Source: Camarhynchus parvulus
Lineage: Eukaryota; Chordata; Aves; Passeriformes; Thraupidae
Direction of reading: 5' to 3'
Assembly: GCF_901933205.1 (NCBI RefSeq)
Contig: NC_044577.1
Location: forward strand, 2,925,321-2,989,320
Length of the DNA stretch: 64,000 bases
Shown piece after piece: positions 45,766 to 59,625 of this stretch. The notes under the pieces are model-generated. The model was not told where the DNA came from. It was given only the letters and a program-made list of their open reading frames with translations, and ran no database searches. Position numbers and translations under genes: made by a program. How positions within the stretch are numbered: the stretch's first letter is position 1; the number at the start of each line of letters is the position of its first letter.

Positions 45766-48700
45766 ATGGCTTCTGGCCATGCCCGTGCTGGGGCAGCAGA
45801 GCTCTGGGTCAGACCTTTGGCACAGCTCACTCAGGGAAGGCAGCGTGGAGATGGGGGAGCAAAGCTCATATCTGGGCACACCAAAGAAAACAATGCAAGC
45901 TGTACATTTCCCACTGCTTTAGATGATGGCGTCTGCCTCCCCATATGGCCATTTCCCCCAGTCCTGTGCACCCAGCCCCTCTGTTTCTGATCCCAAGGGC
46001 ACCAAAATCAGAGCTGGGAGCATATCCAAGTGCACTTTGAGCTCCCTGCAAAACCTGCAGCCCCAGTCTGTCCCTTTGACTGGGTTTCTAACCCAGCTGT
46101 GGGTTAGGGACTGCTGGCCAGCAGGGTTAGGCATTGCTGCAGTGGGAATTAATAGGTATCAAATTCATAACCCTTTATTTACTCTGCTGACTCATACACC
46201 CCAACGGGGGCAGCCTTCAAGTCACCTGGCTAGAGGAGCCAGCACGTGGATCAGCTCCCAGACAGCAGAAGAGCAACTCCCAGTGCTTCAGACTCATCAG
46301 TAAATCCAGGGCTTTCCCCCCTCCTTTTAGTGTAAAATGCAGGTTGGTATTTTCAAAGTCACCTATGGGATTTACATACCAAATTCCTCTTCATTTTAAA
46401 AGGATCTGTGTGTGCAAATACCTTGGTCAGCACTGAAAAATGGTAAAAAAACTGCAAAGGCAAAGGGCCCAGCATTGCATAGGCATGAACTGTGCATCCA
46501 AAGCAGATTTTCTGAACCAGGTGTTACTGTGCCCACTCTGGGCTGGAGGAGGGAAACTGTAACACCTCAAAGACAGCAGTAACCATCTATTAAAGGAGAA
46601 ATCTGTGTTTCAGCATTTACCTGAGCAAACAAACAGGATTAGCTCTTAAAAATAATTTTGCAGACAGCATAAAGTTTTGGGAAAAGAGCATAGATTTTTT
46701 TAAATACAGGTAGATTGTAATTGTGGGCAATGAAAGCTACTCTGAGGTAATTTTAACCTTTCAGGTAAGTAGCAGGCTTTCAAAAATTTGTCTAAATGGG
46801 TACTTCCCAAAATGAATTCCAACAGCACTGAAGGTACATTCATTCTTTTAATGCTTCAAACATTAAAAGGTGAGGTGGGTTTTTTGAGCTGGTATCAAAT
46901 AGATTAATTAAAAAGAAATTAATTAATAGAACTACCATTAAACTACTGCATCAGCTAACACTGTTACCCGTAAAATCAACAGCCAAAAGGAGGAAAAGTT
47001 GGACCTTCCAGAGACTAAAGTTTTAAGTGAAGGAAGAAAATATATAAATGCATGCATAATGTGCTGTAGTGTTTGTGCTGCCTTCACCTCAGTGGCTCAG
47101 GTGCCAGGAGCAGCCATGGAACAAGGTGTGCCATGGAACAGGCTCAGGCCCAGGGACTGTGCCCTTGCAGCCAGTGTTGCCCAAGAAAGGAACAGGGATG
47201 CAGAGAAGCAAACTCATCCAAGGATGCACGCTCCCCCTGCAGTGCTCTGGGACACTGGGACACTGTCAGCTCCCACGGGCAGCCGCAGCTCTTGGTCCAT
47301 GCAGGCATGGGAGGACACCCTGATGTAGGCAAATAAGGGCCCAGATAGCCCCTGGATGCCAAAGCACCAGGCCTGTGGTCCCTGCCCAGGTATCTCCACT
47401 CAAAGGCAAAGGTTAACAACAAAAGAATAACAAGCAGGACTTTTTCCCTGGGTCTTGTGAGATTTTAGCCAACTTATTCGCCTCTTGGTTGCGCTTTGTG
47501 TGAAAATATAATGGTTTTTATGGCCCACTTTAACATTTTTATGTCTTTTTTTCTTCAGAAAAAAAACCCCACATTTGGTGTAAGAATTAAAACAGTATTT
47601 CATGCTTAACTGCAATCACAGATGATGTATGGAAGGGAGCTGGCTTCATGTCAACTCAATATAAAGCCAGAATTGAATCTAACTTGGTCACTACAGCTGT
47701 GCGATGTTTTATGGGGTGAGGGGATTTTTTCAGATCGCTCATAAATGAAATGGAAACTTTGACTGGGCTCATTTTGTATCAAACAGGAGCAAAAAAATGC
47801 AGGGAAGAACCAGGATTGCTACACATTTGTCTGAGTTGTTCCTTTAGAGGTGGAGAGTGCTGCAAAGGCAGCCCAGCACCAGGCCATGCTGCAGTGACAG
47901 TCGGTGTCTGTTGGCACAAAGGCCCTGCCAGGGCAACGGGGATTTCCTCAGCTGTGGGGAACCACATGTGGGGATCAGCCTCCAGCTCCTGTCTGGAAAA
48001 CAGCAGCACTGCAGCCCAGATCCCTGTGGGACAGGGTCAACTCATGGAGAAATGCCCTCAGGCCTTTCTGCCATCATGGCATGAGTGTGATGCTTTGAGG
48101 GCACCAGCATGGTCCCACTTGCATTCCCTACCTGGTGAGAGATTTTTCTGATGGTGGTTTTAAATGTGGGGTTGTGTTAGAAATTGGATTTCAAAGCAAA
48201 GAGAAAACTTTCCATGTAAGGGAGGAGCTGCTGTGGAAACCGTTTCTTCCTGCTCTTGGCTCATGTTTGAGTTGGGTTTCTGCTGCTGACTGAGCAGAAC
48301 CCATCTCCTGCTGCCTTCACCACCATTCCCATCTCCCTGGCCTCCACAGTCTCCACCACTCTTCCCAGCCTCCTGGCCTCTGTGGTGATGGACACAGAAA
48401 TGATGGTCATGGGCAGGTGAGACCCACGTGAAAGGGGAATTTAATGGTAAAAATTAAAGTCAGTCAGCAAAGGCTCCCCTTCCAGTCAAAGGATCAATCT
48501 TCTGGGGGGTGTTTAACAATATCAGCCTTTGGATCTGCCTGTTTTCATCCCTCTAAATTTAGTATGGGCTGCAGTGGCAAAGCTCCCATTTCTATGCAAA
48601 TCCATACAAATGATTGATTACTTGTAGAAACAGAATAACCACAATGGCAGAAACAGTATTTCTTAGTTTATGTGGGGAAGTTAATTACTTGCTGTGGCAC

Positions 48701-50825
48701 AGAAAAGGAAAATCAGGAGAACATCTTCCCTGACCCCAACCCCAACCATTAAGCCTGGTGGTAGAGAGACAGGACATGGCACTGCTGTGCCAAAATCTGC
48801 ATCTCCTGAGGAAACAGGAGGAGCAGGGAATGGAAGGGGCAGGGCAGGATGGGTGGATGGTCTTGAGGACACATATATGGGGAGACCAAAGCACTGCAAG
48901 GACAGGCATGCCTTGGTCTGATGGACAGAAGACCCTGAATTTAACGGTGTCCATGGCATTCCCAGGGTGCTTTCAGATGGCTCAGAAAGAGTCTGGCTGG
49001 TGACAGAAAGAAAATGAGCAGTGCTGGTTTTGCATGGGAACAGCTGCATTTAATGAAATCACCCAGTGACAAAAGGAAGGTCCTTTCCTTTGCTCATAAC
49101 CCTTGGTGTCACCACAGAAGGCTTAACCACATTGCATGTGGGCCTTTGCACTCTGCAGGGTGATGTTGTGCTGATGTGCTGGGACAGCACAGCTGTTCTG
49201 TGAGGTAACAGCTGGGAATGATGAAAGGCTGTGGAAAAATGATGGTGCATACACGTGGTTCTGCATCCCTCCTGCCCAAACCTCCCAAATGCTTTGTTAC
49301 CCTTCTCTGCAGTCTGTTTTTATTCATTCCTGGATGAAATTCTTGCTCACCCTCTGGTCTCAGTGGCATCACAGCATCTGAATGGCTCACAACCTGCTGT
49401 CCTCCCACCTTCCCCTGGCACAGGGAAGTGCACGGGGCACACTGAGGCACAGAAGCAGTGGGGACTCCTGAGGGGATGCAGGTTATTCAAACTAAACCCA
49501 GCAGGAAACTGGATTTGACTTGCAGCAACAGGAAGGTTTGAGGCTGCAAACTGCCTTCTCAAGTGTGATGGGAATTGGTTCACCTTACTGGCAGAGGGAA
49601 GGAACTGTGGGATAGGCTGGCAAAGTGAGGGACAATGACACCCAAAAACTCCCCATTTCTGAGTGTTCCCCACGGTCTTCACCTACTATTCCCTGCCTTG
49701 TTCTTCCTGCATTCATTTTGTGCCTTAGAATTTTTTTTAAAGTCAGAAGAGGGATTTAGACATTAGAACAGCTCCTGACCTGATATGAGTTAATGATTTT
49801 ATAAAAGCCCTGAAAAATGCTTTACTTTAAAAGATTGATGTTTCCTATTGTATTTTTTCAATGCCAATTAATTACTTAATTCATTAGCAATGTAACACAG
49901 GAATAGTCTTTGAAAATCTGCTGCTTTGTGTAGATGCCTTTAATTATGGATAATTAAATACTGTGGAAGGACCTGATTATACCTCTGAGCATTTTCTAAT
50001 CTGGAAAATGAAACACACTCCTGTACTCCTGAACACATAAAACAAAAGCTGAGCTCAACAGCCACAGGAAGTAAAAAAAGATGGGAAAACAAACACCCCC
50101 AAAGCCAGAACCACTCCAAACCCTGCAACTAAGAGGGGGGGAATTCCTGGGGAGGCTTGAAGGCTTTGTGATGCCCTGACACAGGCTTGGACCCAGACCC
50201 TGCCTTGTTGGGGTACAAGGGGGAGCCCAAGTGTGCTCAAGGTGGAGCTCCTGCAAACATGGGCCCAGTGAACACAACTGGAATCATACAGACTGGTCCC
50301 TGTTAGCACTTGCTAAAGCCGGGAACAGATTTCCAGATGGTCCCTTGTAACATATGGCAGCAACAGCCAAAACTGCCACAAAGAGCAAAGCAAAGCACTC
50401 TCCAAACATAGCCATTGGAAGAGGAGATCCTGCCAATGGCAGAAGGTATGCTGTGGTTTCTTTCTGTCTCAGTTTTAGCCCCAGAAGAAAGCCAGGGACA
50501 TGCTTGTTTTGAAGACAGCATTGCCCCAGGGCCTCTGAGAGAGATCCCCTCCCTCACTGACTCTTCCTTTGCATCCTTTCTCCCTGGGCCATGAAGTGAT
50601 TGCCAAATTCAGGGAATAAAGTATATTGTCTGTATTTATTTCTCAGCTGGCAAATTTTTAGAGAAAAATTAGGAAAGGTCTTGTGAAACGTTAGGGCCAG
50701 GATGACATGAGGGGCACAAACACGTCTGGCACGGATGGAGACACTAAAAGAAGGAAAATGTCACCCCTAACACAGGGGCTGCCTGCCTGCCCTAATTCAA
50801 AGCAGCAATGTGGCACACTGCTACT

Positions 50826-50890
50826 GCAGGGGATGGAACTGGATCATCTTCAAAGCCCTTTCCTACCCAAACTCTTTGTGGTGATTTCTG
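50826..50890 (+). mobile_element. CR1 LINE terminal fragment
   Basis: GGATGGAACTGGATCATCTT, CAAAGCCCTTTCCTACCCAA, ACTCTTTGTGGTGATTTCTG matches the sense CR1 terminus with decayed octamers. Confidence 0.8.
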
Positions 50891-52627
50891 GGTGCTGATG
50901 TCCAAGAGTGTGATGTTCCCCTGCCCCAGAGATTCCCTCCTGGGTGCAATGCCAAAATCCTCAACGCAGCAGCTGATTTCAGCTGAGAAATGCAGAAACT
51001 CAGCCACCATGGGGTGAAGTGCACGAGGAGACACTGCAGCACATGGGACACACTGCTGGGGTGCAGTGCCCATGGCATTTGTCAGGATTCCTACTGGATG
51101 CTGCCAGGCCTGCCAGCAGTGCCAGACCCACTGCTGCTCCCACCTCAGCTGCTGGTGAAATTTGTGACGTGATGAGCTTATGTGGGGGATTTTATTTAAT
51201 TATTTTTGCCCAACAGATTAGTGGGAAACAGAAAGTCGATGATGTCTTGCTGACCCCCACAGCTGTGCCCTGTTAATGCACACAGTGATGTGAACCATTG
51301 GTTGGCCCCACCTTGGAGCCAACACTGAACAAGCCCATGCAATCCCTGGCTTCCTGCAGATTCCCTGTGCCAACACCTCCTGTACCAGGGCACGTTGTGT
51401 CTAGAAAGCCCAGACCTCAGTCAGGAGAACAAAAGGCACACATTTTCTTGATGCGTTTTGAGCCTCACCTTCATGTCTGGCAAGCCCTGTTCCAGCAAGG
51501 AGAAGCTTTCACACAACCTCACTCTTCAACTGAGCCTTAGCAACAGGATAGTTTAATGTGCATATTTTACCTGTGGCATGCACAAGGTAAAACCTTTCAC
51601 GTTGACCAACCTCATGTTTGCTTTGGAAGGCTGGTGCATCCATGGGTGGAAGAGCCCGGCCTGTTGGGCACAGCTTGTCCTGGCAGTCTGATGGTGCCTG
51701 TCAGCATCCCACAAGAACCTGTCAAGCACTGCTCTTAATTAGCTGATGCTCTCCTCTCCTCTCATCTGTGGCTACTTTAACCCTTGGTTAGAAGAGGAGC
51801 TTGGGCACGTGAAGCCAAGAGAGAGAGCACAGGCAGCCCTCCTCTGAGAGGGAGAAAACAAGCACAGGAGAAGGGGCAGTGCAAGCTACAAAAACGCTGT
51901 GCACACAACAGGGGAGCGGGGAAAGTCCTGGGTGTTCTTTGCTGGGGGCTTGTGATGCCTTCTGTGGAGGCCACTCCTCTCTCAGCAGCTCCCCTCTAGC
52001 CTTTAGATCCATAGATAAGAATCAGGCTAAATCTGTAAAGAAAAGTAGGCACCTTTATTTCAGGGGTTGATCCAACTAGGAAACCCAAATAACCATTTGG
52101 GCAGGGGTGTCTCTCAAGTCTGGGTGAAGCTGTCCAAGGAGGGGCTCATGCAGGCACAGGAACTGGCCCTGATTATTTTTTTGCATGTGAAGCCTTCACT
52201 GTCTAGCTGTTAGGATGAATGAGAGAGGGGGCAGATCCTCGGCTGCACACCAAACCTGGATGTTTCCCTTGGAGAAAGGCAGCCAGGCTGGTTTACACCA
52301 GTCTCAGGGACTGGATCACAGCATATTTACTCTCTGGGGGGGGCTTGATGTAGCCAAAACAAAAAGCGGTTTCTGTACAAAAACAGCAAATGTAGCTAAT
52401 AGGTACTGTCGTGGGCAGGTTTTCATTCTTTAACAGAGTTTCCCATTTAATTTCCAATTTAATAATTACAGTTTGACGTTGCCTATAATAATACATTTCT
52501 TTTTTTTTTGGCACAGGTTGAAAAGTAACCAGAAATTCCCTCTTGCTGCTTTCCTTGTGGCACAGGCAGTTGTTAGGGGGAAGCAGTCACTGCCTGGGTG
52601 TTGTAGCCCTTTCTGTACGTGGTGAGA

Positions 52628-52785
52628 GCTTCCAGGGATGGGGCAGCCACAGCTTCTCTGGGCACTGTGCCAGGGTCTCACTACCCTCACAGGGAAGAAT
52701 TCCTCCCAAATGTCTAAACTCTGTCAGTGGGAAGCCATTCCCCCTTGTCCTGTCACTCCAGCCCTTTCCATTTTCCTTGTCAGCT
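52628..52785 (-). mobile_element. CR1 LINE fragment
   Basis: Antisense CR1 lacking its last ~100 bp: CTTCCAGGGATGGGGCAGCC, ACAGCTTCTCTGGGCAC, ACCCTCACAGGGAAGAATTC, CTCTGTCAGTGGGAAGCC, ATTCCCCCTTGTCCTGTCAC. The missing 3' terminus implies a later deletion or rearrangement, since CR1 copies normally lose the 5' side. Confidence 0.88.
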
Positions 52786-55700
52786 TCCATCAATCCTGAA
52801 CCTGGTTACTTACCCAGGTGAGAGGGAGAGCCAAGCAGGAAGGACATTTCCCATCACAGACACAGCTATTTCTCCTATTCCTCTCCCACTCACTGGGGGA
52901 AAGTCAAAGGTACAAACACTTTCTGCTTTCAGTAAAAACCAGAGAAGGCTGTCTGAAATAATAGGGCAAAAAGTCCCTTTGTTTCTGTCTTTTCCATTGA
53001 AATATTCCAAAGTATAGAATAAAGATCTACATCTAAAACCACCTTTTATTCTCCCAGATTTGAGGGAGTTTGTTCTGAAAGCTTTAAATGGGGCATCTCA
53101 TCACTTCCAGGTTTTTTTCCCAAACCTTTCTAACGTACAAACAGCGAGTTTGCTGTAATTGGCCCTTTTCCCAGGGAGGTTTCAGTGAGTCAGCATTTTC
53201 TGACCAACATATTCCCATCTTCTTCAAATACTTTCAGGCAACTGCAGTGAAAAAGTCAGAACTTTGACAGCCTGGGGAGAACTTTGTGTGTTCTTCTTTG
53301 TGCAGATCCACTGCTCCCAACAGATCCTTGGGCAGGACACCAGCACTCCTCTGTTTGGAGCATCAGCTCCTGCTCCATTTATTCTAACAAACTGCTTCGC
53401 TACCAGCACTACCTGGCACAAAACATTTGTAACTGGGACAGACTGTTGTTAGTGGATGTAAAATGATTTACACCAGTTTGCATCAATGGTGGTACTGGTC
53501 TGTAATGACTCTTTTTTCTTTGACCTCCTCAGTGAGTTCCTTGAGGGGATCATGATTCCAGAAGTGGGCACAAGTGGAATATGGACATCCTGGAGTTCAC
53601 CTCCCATTACAAAGTGCTGAGAGGGTCCCATGGGTGACTCCTCTATCCTTGAGCTGCTTCAACACGGCCAGAGCTGCAAAGAACTGACCCAGGCCAACCC
53701 CACCAGCCCCAGCAAAGAAAGCAACATCCTCTCCTCATTCCCACCAGGATTTTATTTGCTCATGACCAAGCCTAAGCTCTTCAGTCTTGGGCAGCAATTC
53801 CGATCAACACTGCAGAAAACATGAACAAGGAGAGCAAGAAAGGAAGCCCTGCACCAGCCAAACTCTTTTGCAGCCTGTGCTGCAGGGCTGGAGCCAAGGG
53901 AAGCCTTGTGCTGCAGGAGCAGTGCCCTGGTGCTGGGCCTGCATTGACACTGAAGGCACCTGTGCAAATGCAGAGCACGAAGCAAGGCAGCTGGGAGTGA
54001 GGGGTGGGCCAAGGGGGGGAAGGAAATGGATGCTGATGTTTGTGGGCAGCAGAGCACCTTGCCCAACAGGGAGTTATGTGATGGCTGGCACTGTCCCAGC
54101 CCCTGCCCGTCCTGCAGGAACTCCCACAGGCAGCACAGCAGCACCACTGCCACCCACGCACGGGGTCCTTGCACCCTCACCCGGCTGTGCTGCACCAAAC
54201 TGAGGGTCCCTCTGGCAAACGGCTCCACCAAAACTGCACTCCTTTTTGTTCTGCCCAGGTGAGGCACTTCACCAGCAAATCGGGGAGAGAGATGAAGAGA
54301 AACACACCTTCAACCCCCTTTTTAGTCTCTCCAGCCAAAGGGATGGGTGAGTTGGCAAGAGACAGGCTGGGGCAGTGTATGGCCACACAGTAACAGTGTG
54401 CCCTGCTGTCCTTCACCCAGTTGTGCCCTGTGGGAGGGACAGAAGGCTGCCCTGGAATGCAGCACCCTGCCGAAGGAGAGGGGATGGAGATGAAGGAAAG
54501 ATGCAGAGAAGGAAAGGAAGCAGGAGGAGAAAACTTGTAAGCGCCATTCTTAATTCTAAGTGTTCTCAGACTTGCTTAGCTCTAATCTTTAATTCATATT
54601 TTCATTACAGTCTCTTTGCTCTGTAAAGTCTGCATTTCATGTAAAAGGAGCAGAGCAGACATAAATTATTTGAAATAAGTCAACCCCTTCTTAAAGACCT
54701 CTACTCTACACATGTGTAGGCTCCAATAAAGAAGCATTAAACATTCATCAAATTAGAAATACATGAAGACAGTGTCTGCCACTCTTCTCACACAGACATG
54801 CTTCACAATCCCAACCTTCTGGAGCAGCCAAAGCAAAGCCTCTCTAATCCTTTCAGAACCCTGACCATGCAAAACACCCCAGCCTCCTGCAGTGTGCCTC
54901 TGAGCCACTCAGAGGTATCAGCAGGTCAGATCCTCAGCTGGAGTAAATCAGAGTAAAAAATGCTGTGTTTTACACCAAGTGACACCGACACAGGATTTGG
55001 CTTTCAGCTTCTCTTGCAGCAAAGTGGTTTACAGCAGTGTCATTAGATCATAAAGTCACTTCTGGTATTTTAAAGTCACATCAAGAACTAGGTGGGGAAC
55101 AGCAGCACAATGCCTGCTTTAATTTCAGTACTGCCCAGGCTCCTTGTGTTCTGCAAAGGAGCCTGGCTTCCCAGCTGGAATCTAGGAACTCCTCCCTCCC
55201 CTCCAAAAACCCCTAACCCAGCCCTTCTCTACAAGACACGATCATGGTGATAGTGAGCCTTCAACTAGCACTCTCACAGGCCAGTGCACACAAACTTCAG
55301 CAACATCTCCCCAAGGGGAAACAATCATGACGAGCAAAAGCTTCTTCATAAATATTTCTGAGTTTGAGGAGTAATGCAGAGCAGGTAACGTGTTTCCCGC
55401 ATCTCTGAGAGCTGCAAGAGAGCTTTGGAGCTGGTCCTGTCCCACAAATGGCTCCTCATGATCCTCCCTGACCCTTCCATGACTCTTCTCTTCGGGGTGC
55501 CTGTTACATTCATCTGAACTCTGCTGTGGTGGAAGCACAGAGGCATGGTTAGGACCTGAGGTACCAATTCAGGCTAGCAGCTTTCAGCTCCTGCCTGGCC
55601 TGCAGCAGTCAGGCAGAGCCTTTTCCTGCCGTGTTTAATTTGTGAATTATCCCTTTCTTGCTTGCAGGGCAGAGGCAGAGAGCACAGAGGCTTGGGAAGC

Positions 55701-58700
55701 AGGTGACCCGTGCAGGTGAACACCCCAGCTTCAGGGGCTGCTGTCCTGCTGGCTCCAGGCTGCAGCTCCCTGGGAATGGAGCTCTCCCAGCAGCATCCCT
55801 GTCACTGCACAGCCCAGCAGCCCGGCTTTGTGTGAGCACTGAGCTGTAGGATGGGCTTAATCACATTAAATGCTGCTCAGTTCAGGGCTTTTTTGTTCTC
55901 TAAAGGTTTTTCCTCTCCCTCATCGCTCTCAGTCTCACTTCCTCTGAAACTTCACAAGGTGGCAGATTCAACTCAGCCCTCCCTGATGCTGTCTAACATC
56001 AGGATGGCTAATTTTGGAGGTTTCAACTTTTCCAAAGCTTTTCACTGTTATAGAGGCCTCTTCCAAAAGCTGTGACCGATCTTGAGTCAGCAGGGCATTT
56101 GAGCACCTGGATAATCCAAGTGCTGGAGATTTCCAAAGCAATGGAGGATCTAGCTCTTGACAGATGCTTTTGTGTCAAGTTCAGCACCTACATGCCTTTA
56201 ACCCCTTGGCCTGAAGTGATCAGATGGACGAGCTCCACTGAAAATCAGTTTCAGGGAAATGACTTCTCACGCAACAGTAAAGCAAGCACTGGAGTATTTT
56301 GTCAGGTTGGTGTCTGCCTGGCCCAAATACACCTCTTCGTTCTCAGTCTTGATCTTTTACCAGCTTTCAAATCAAACCTTTTTTTCTTCTGTCGGTAATC
56401 AAATCACTGCTTCAGTTGAGCTAAGAGGTCTCCACAGTTCACACTCCTGCTGGCCGTCCCAAAGAGCATCATCCAGTCCTTCCCGTGGCCCCTCGGGCTG
56501 ACACCTGAAGGGGTGGTGGCCGTGGGGGTGACCAAGTGCCCCAAAAGTTGGCTGCCATCAGTAATTCCCAACCATGCAGGGTGACATGGCTATGCTATGC
56601 TACTGCCTTCAGCTGCCAGGACTGGGGAGAGGATGGTGGAGTCCAGCAAAATCCGGCGTGGGGAGCACTTCTTCTCCTTGGCTGGGCACATTCCCTTGCA
56701 TCTGCACAACCAACCAGCACATTGCATAGAGTGGGACTGAAGGGGGTTTAAGTGCAATCTTAAAATCTGGCCATTTCAGGAATTCCTGAAATAAATTAGA
56801 AGAGGAATTTTATTTAGTTGTTGTTGTTTTTGTTTTTTTCTCTAAAGGGATCTCCCCATGGCTCCAAATCACTGTTTTCCACAAAGTAAATGAACATGAA
56901 GTCTTCTCTCATCCTCTTGCCACAATTTCTGTGTCGCCTTTATCCTCCAACAGTTGTATTTAATCAAATGGCAAACAAAACATCCTGTCCCCAAATCCTT
57001 CCCTCTTTTTTCCTCACATTTTAGTAATTTTTTTCCATGCTTCCTTGATATTTTTTTTTTGTCACTGATCAAGTTGGAAGCAGAAGCTTTCCAAAACAAT
57101 GACCTGGAGCTTCAGCGATCCACATCTTGCAGATAAATAACAAGCTACATTTATGCACTGGATAATTCCATATTAAAACCTTGGCACTTTGCAAGACAGC
57201 GATAATTTGGAACAACCATGTGGGGCAGGGTTTTTGTCAGTACTGGTTACCAATATGCACTGTTAATCCATCACCTACAAGAATTAACATTGGGATGGAG
57301 CCTTTCGTCCTGCAAAATCCCAAAGGGTTTTGCAAAGTGGACAGCTCCCATTGCCCTGCCAGGGCAATTCCTGGGCAGGTTTGGCTGTCCTGGTTGGGAA
57401 CGAAGAGCCCTGCTCCCTGACTGCATTGCCAGTGCCTCTCATTCCTGCCCTGCTCGCTTTGGGAATGGAAATGAAGTTCATGAACCACCTCTGAACTGGC
57501 TGGGCAGGACAGGAACAGCCTGGCCCATGTCCAGCCACCAAGTGCCCCACTGCCCACAGCCCAGCTTTTCCAAAGGGACACCCCTGGGCACTCCCAAACA
57601 TCTCCCACTCAGAAAAAATGCATTTCTTCATAGCACTTGCTAAGAAAAGGCAGCATCAAAGGTCTGCCCCCAGGTGTTATTCCACACAGGGACATGCCAA
57701 GCTCACTCAGGGACACGTGGAACATGGATTTGTTTGCCAAAGGAGAGGCTTCAACAGGCTGGGAAAATCCCTGGGGGGTTCCTGAGCAAGACACACCGTG
57801 TTACAGCAGGATCAGGCTGGGGTGCAGAATGCTTATTTCAAATTAACTCCAACAGAGAAATAATGAGCACTGAGTTTATATTTCAGTAAATTAAGAGAGA
57901 AGCTTAGGTAAAATGTGGGTTTATATGCACGGAAATAAATTATTATTTACTCACGTTTGTGCTCATGCCCTCAAATATGAAGATATTTGTAGGGATTTAT
58001 TAATATTTATACCACATTATAATAAATACCCACAAGAGCTTTGCAAGAAGACATGCTACTTTACCAAAGTAAAATCTGTTGAAGGTCAAAGGGATCTTTT
58101 ACTTGTGTGTGGATGGCAGGATCAGCCTCTTTACTTGAAAATCTGTATCAACTGTGATAATTTAAAACCTTAATTAAAGACTCAGTGACACATTATCTAC
58201 AAAATGTCTTCCTGCTGCCCAGTATTCCATCACAAATGTCTTCAGAAGCCCAGGCTGAGTAAGCACACTTGCCAGGAAATATTTCACTGTGGACATGTTA
58301 GCTTTTATCAGCTCCATGGGTAACAAATTCTTTTGTTGAGGATTGCTGACAAAAAAATTTAAATTAGAGGCAAAACCAGACCCCAACCCAGAAATGTATA
58401 ATATTTGTTTTGTTCATCCCTCAAGAAAATGAAGCACAGGGAATTTCTCCCTTTGTGCAGTGCAGTAGGTGAGAGTTGCTTGGAGCTGGCAAAGCAGAGG
58501 AACCCATTTAATCTGGAGTGCAGATTAAACCAGATGAAATGATGTGAGGGATGATACAGTGGAGATTCCCCCCATCCCCTGCTCCCAGACCACATCCAAA
58601 GGGTTGAAGGAAATGGGAAGAGCAACCTCCAAGTGATGCACAGACAGGGAGTTAAAACACACACCCCCCAATACCAGGGCTCACCCCACAGCACTGGATG

Positions 58701-59438
58701 GGTTTATGGGGAGGAACAAGCAGAGGTCTGGGAATGAAGAGCACAGGGTGAGAGAGAAGGGCCCAGGAACACCACACAGGCACCTCTGCAGCCCTGGCCA
58801 TGCAGACCTTGCTGGGAACTTTGGCTCTGGCACAGGCAGAGTGGGGGGATGTTCTCACAGAACTGCAGCAGAACCTGGGGCAGGAGGGACAGAGGTGGTG
58901 GCACCACGAGCTGGACTCTCACAGTGCCAGGCCACTTGGAGATCCTACACAGGAGAGGGTTAACAGCAATGACACACTTTTGTCTGGAGGAGTCACAGGG
59001 ACTGGAAAGAACAACTCGAGGCCATAATTCTGCGGTCTGTCACTACCAGGAAACGTGAAATCCAGTGACCTTTCATCTCTGTGACAGAAATGCTGCACAG
59101 CACCTGGAGCCATCGCCCTTAAAATCCACTCTGACAAATTGGATGATAGGACATGAAGGAAAAAATGTCCTCTGCCTCCTTCATCCCCAAACTGGAGCCT
59201 CCCAGTGAAGTCTGCATGCTCGGTGTGGAATGTAGGATCCCTTGCCAGGAACAGCCAGCCTTGAATGAGCTGCTGTGGTTAGTGAGGCACGAGATAACAA
59301 TTTCATTTCTTTGGCCAAGAAGGAACAAATCTCCAAAGCCATTTGTTCAGACTGCTCTTAAATGATGGGAGAGAAATCGGTATTGGCTTTCTATGAATCT
59401 TCAGGCCAGGAATGTTAGAATCAACAGATTTTTGCATT

Positions 59439-59625
59439 ATCACAGAATTCCAGACTGGTCTGGGTTGGAAAGGATCTTAAAGATCATCCCCTTCCACCCC
59501 CTGCCATGGGCAGGACACCTTCCAGTATCCCAGGATGCTCCAAACCCTGTCCAACCTGGCCTTGGACACTTCCTGGGATGGGGCAGTCACAGCTTCTGTG
59601 GGCAGCCTGTTCCAGAGCTCACTGA
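59439..59625 (-). mobile_element. CR1 LINE 3'-end fragment
   Basis: Antisense CR1 tail: ATCACAGAATTCCAGACTGG, GGTTGGAAAGGATCTTAAAG, CCCCTGCCATGGGCAGGACA, CCTGTCCAACCTGGCC, TTGGACACTTCCTGGGATG, GTCACAGCTTCTGTGGGC. Confidence 0.95.

Noticed and set aside
53752..54267. 171-codon minus-strand frame inside the VWC2L intron
   Set aside because: It overlaps frames of 126 and 138 codons on both strands in GC-rich sequence and has no domain. Probably chance.
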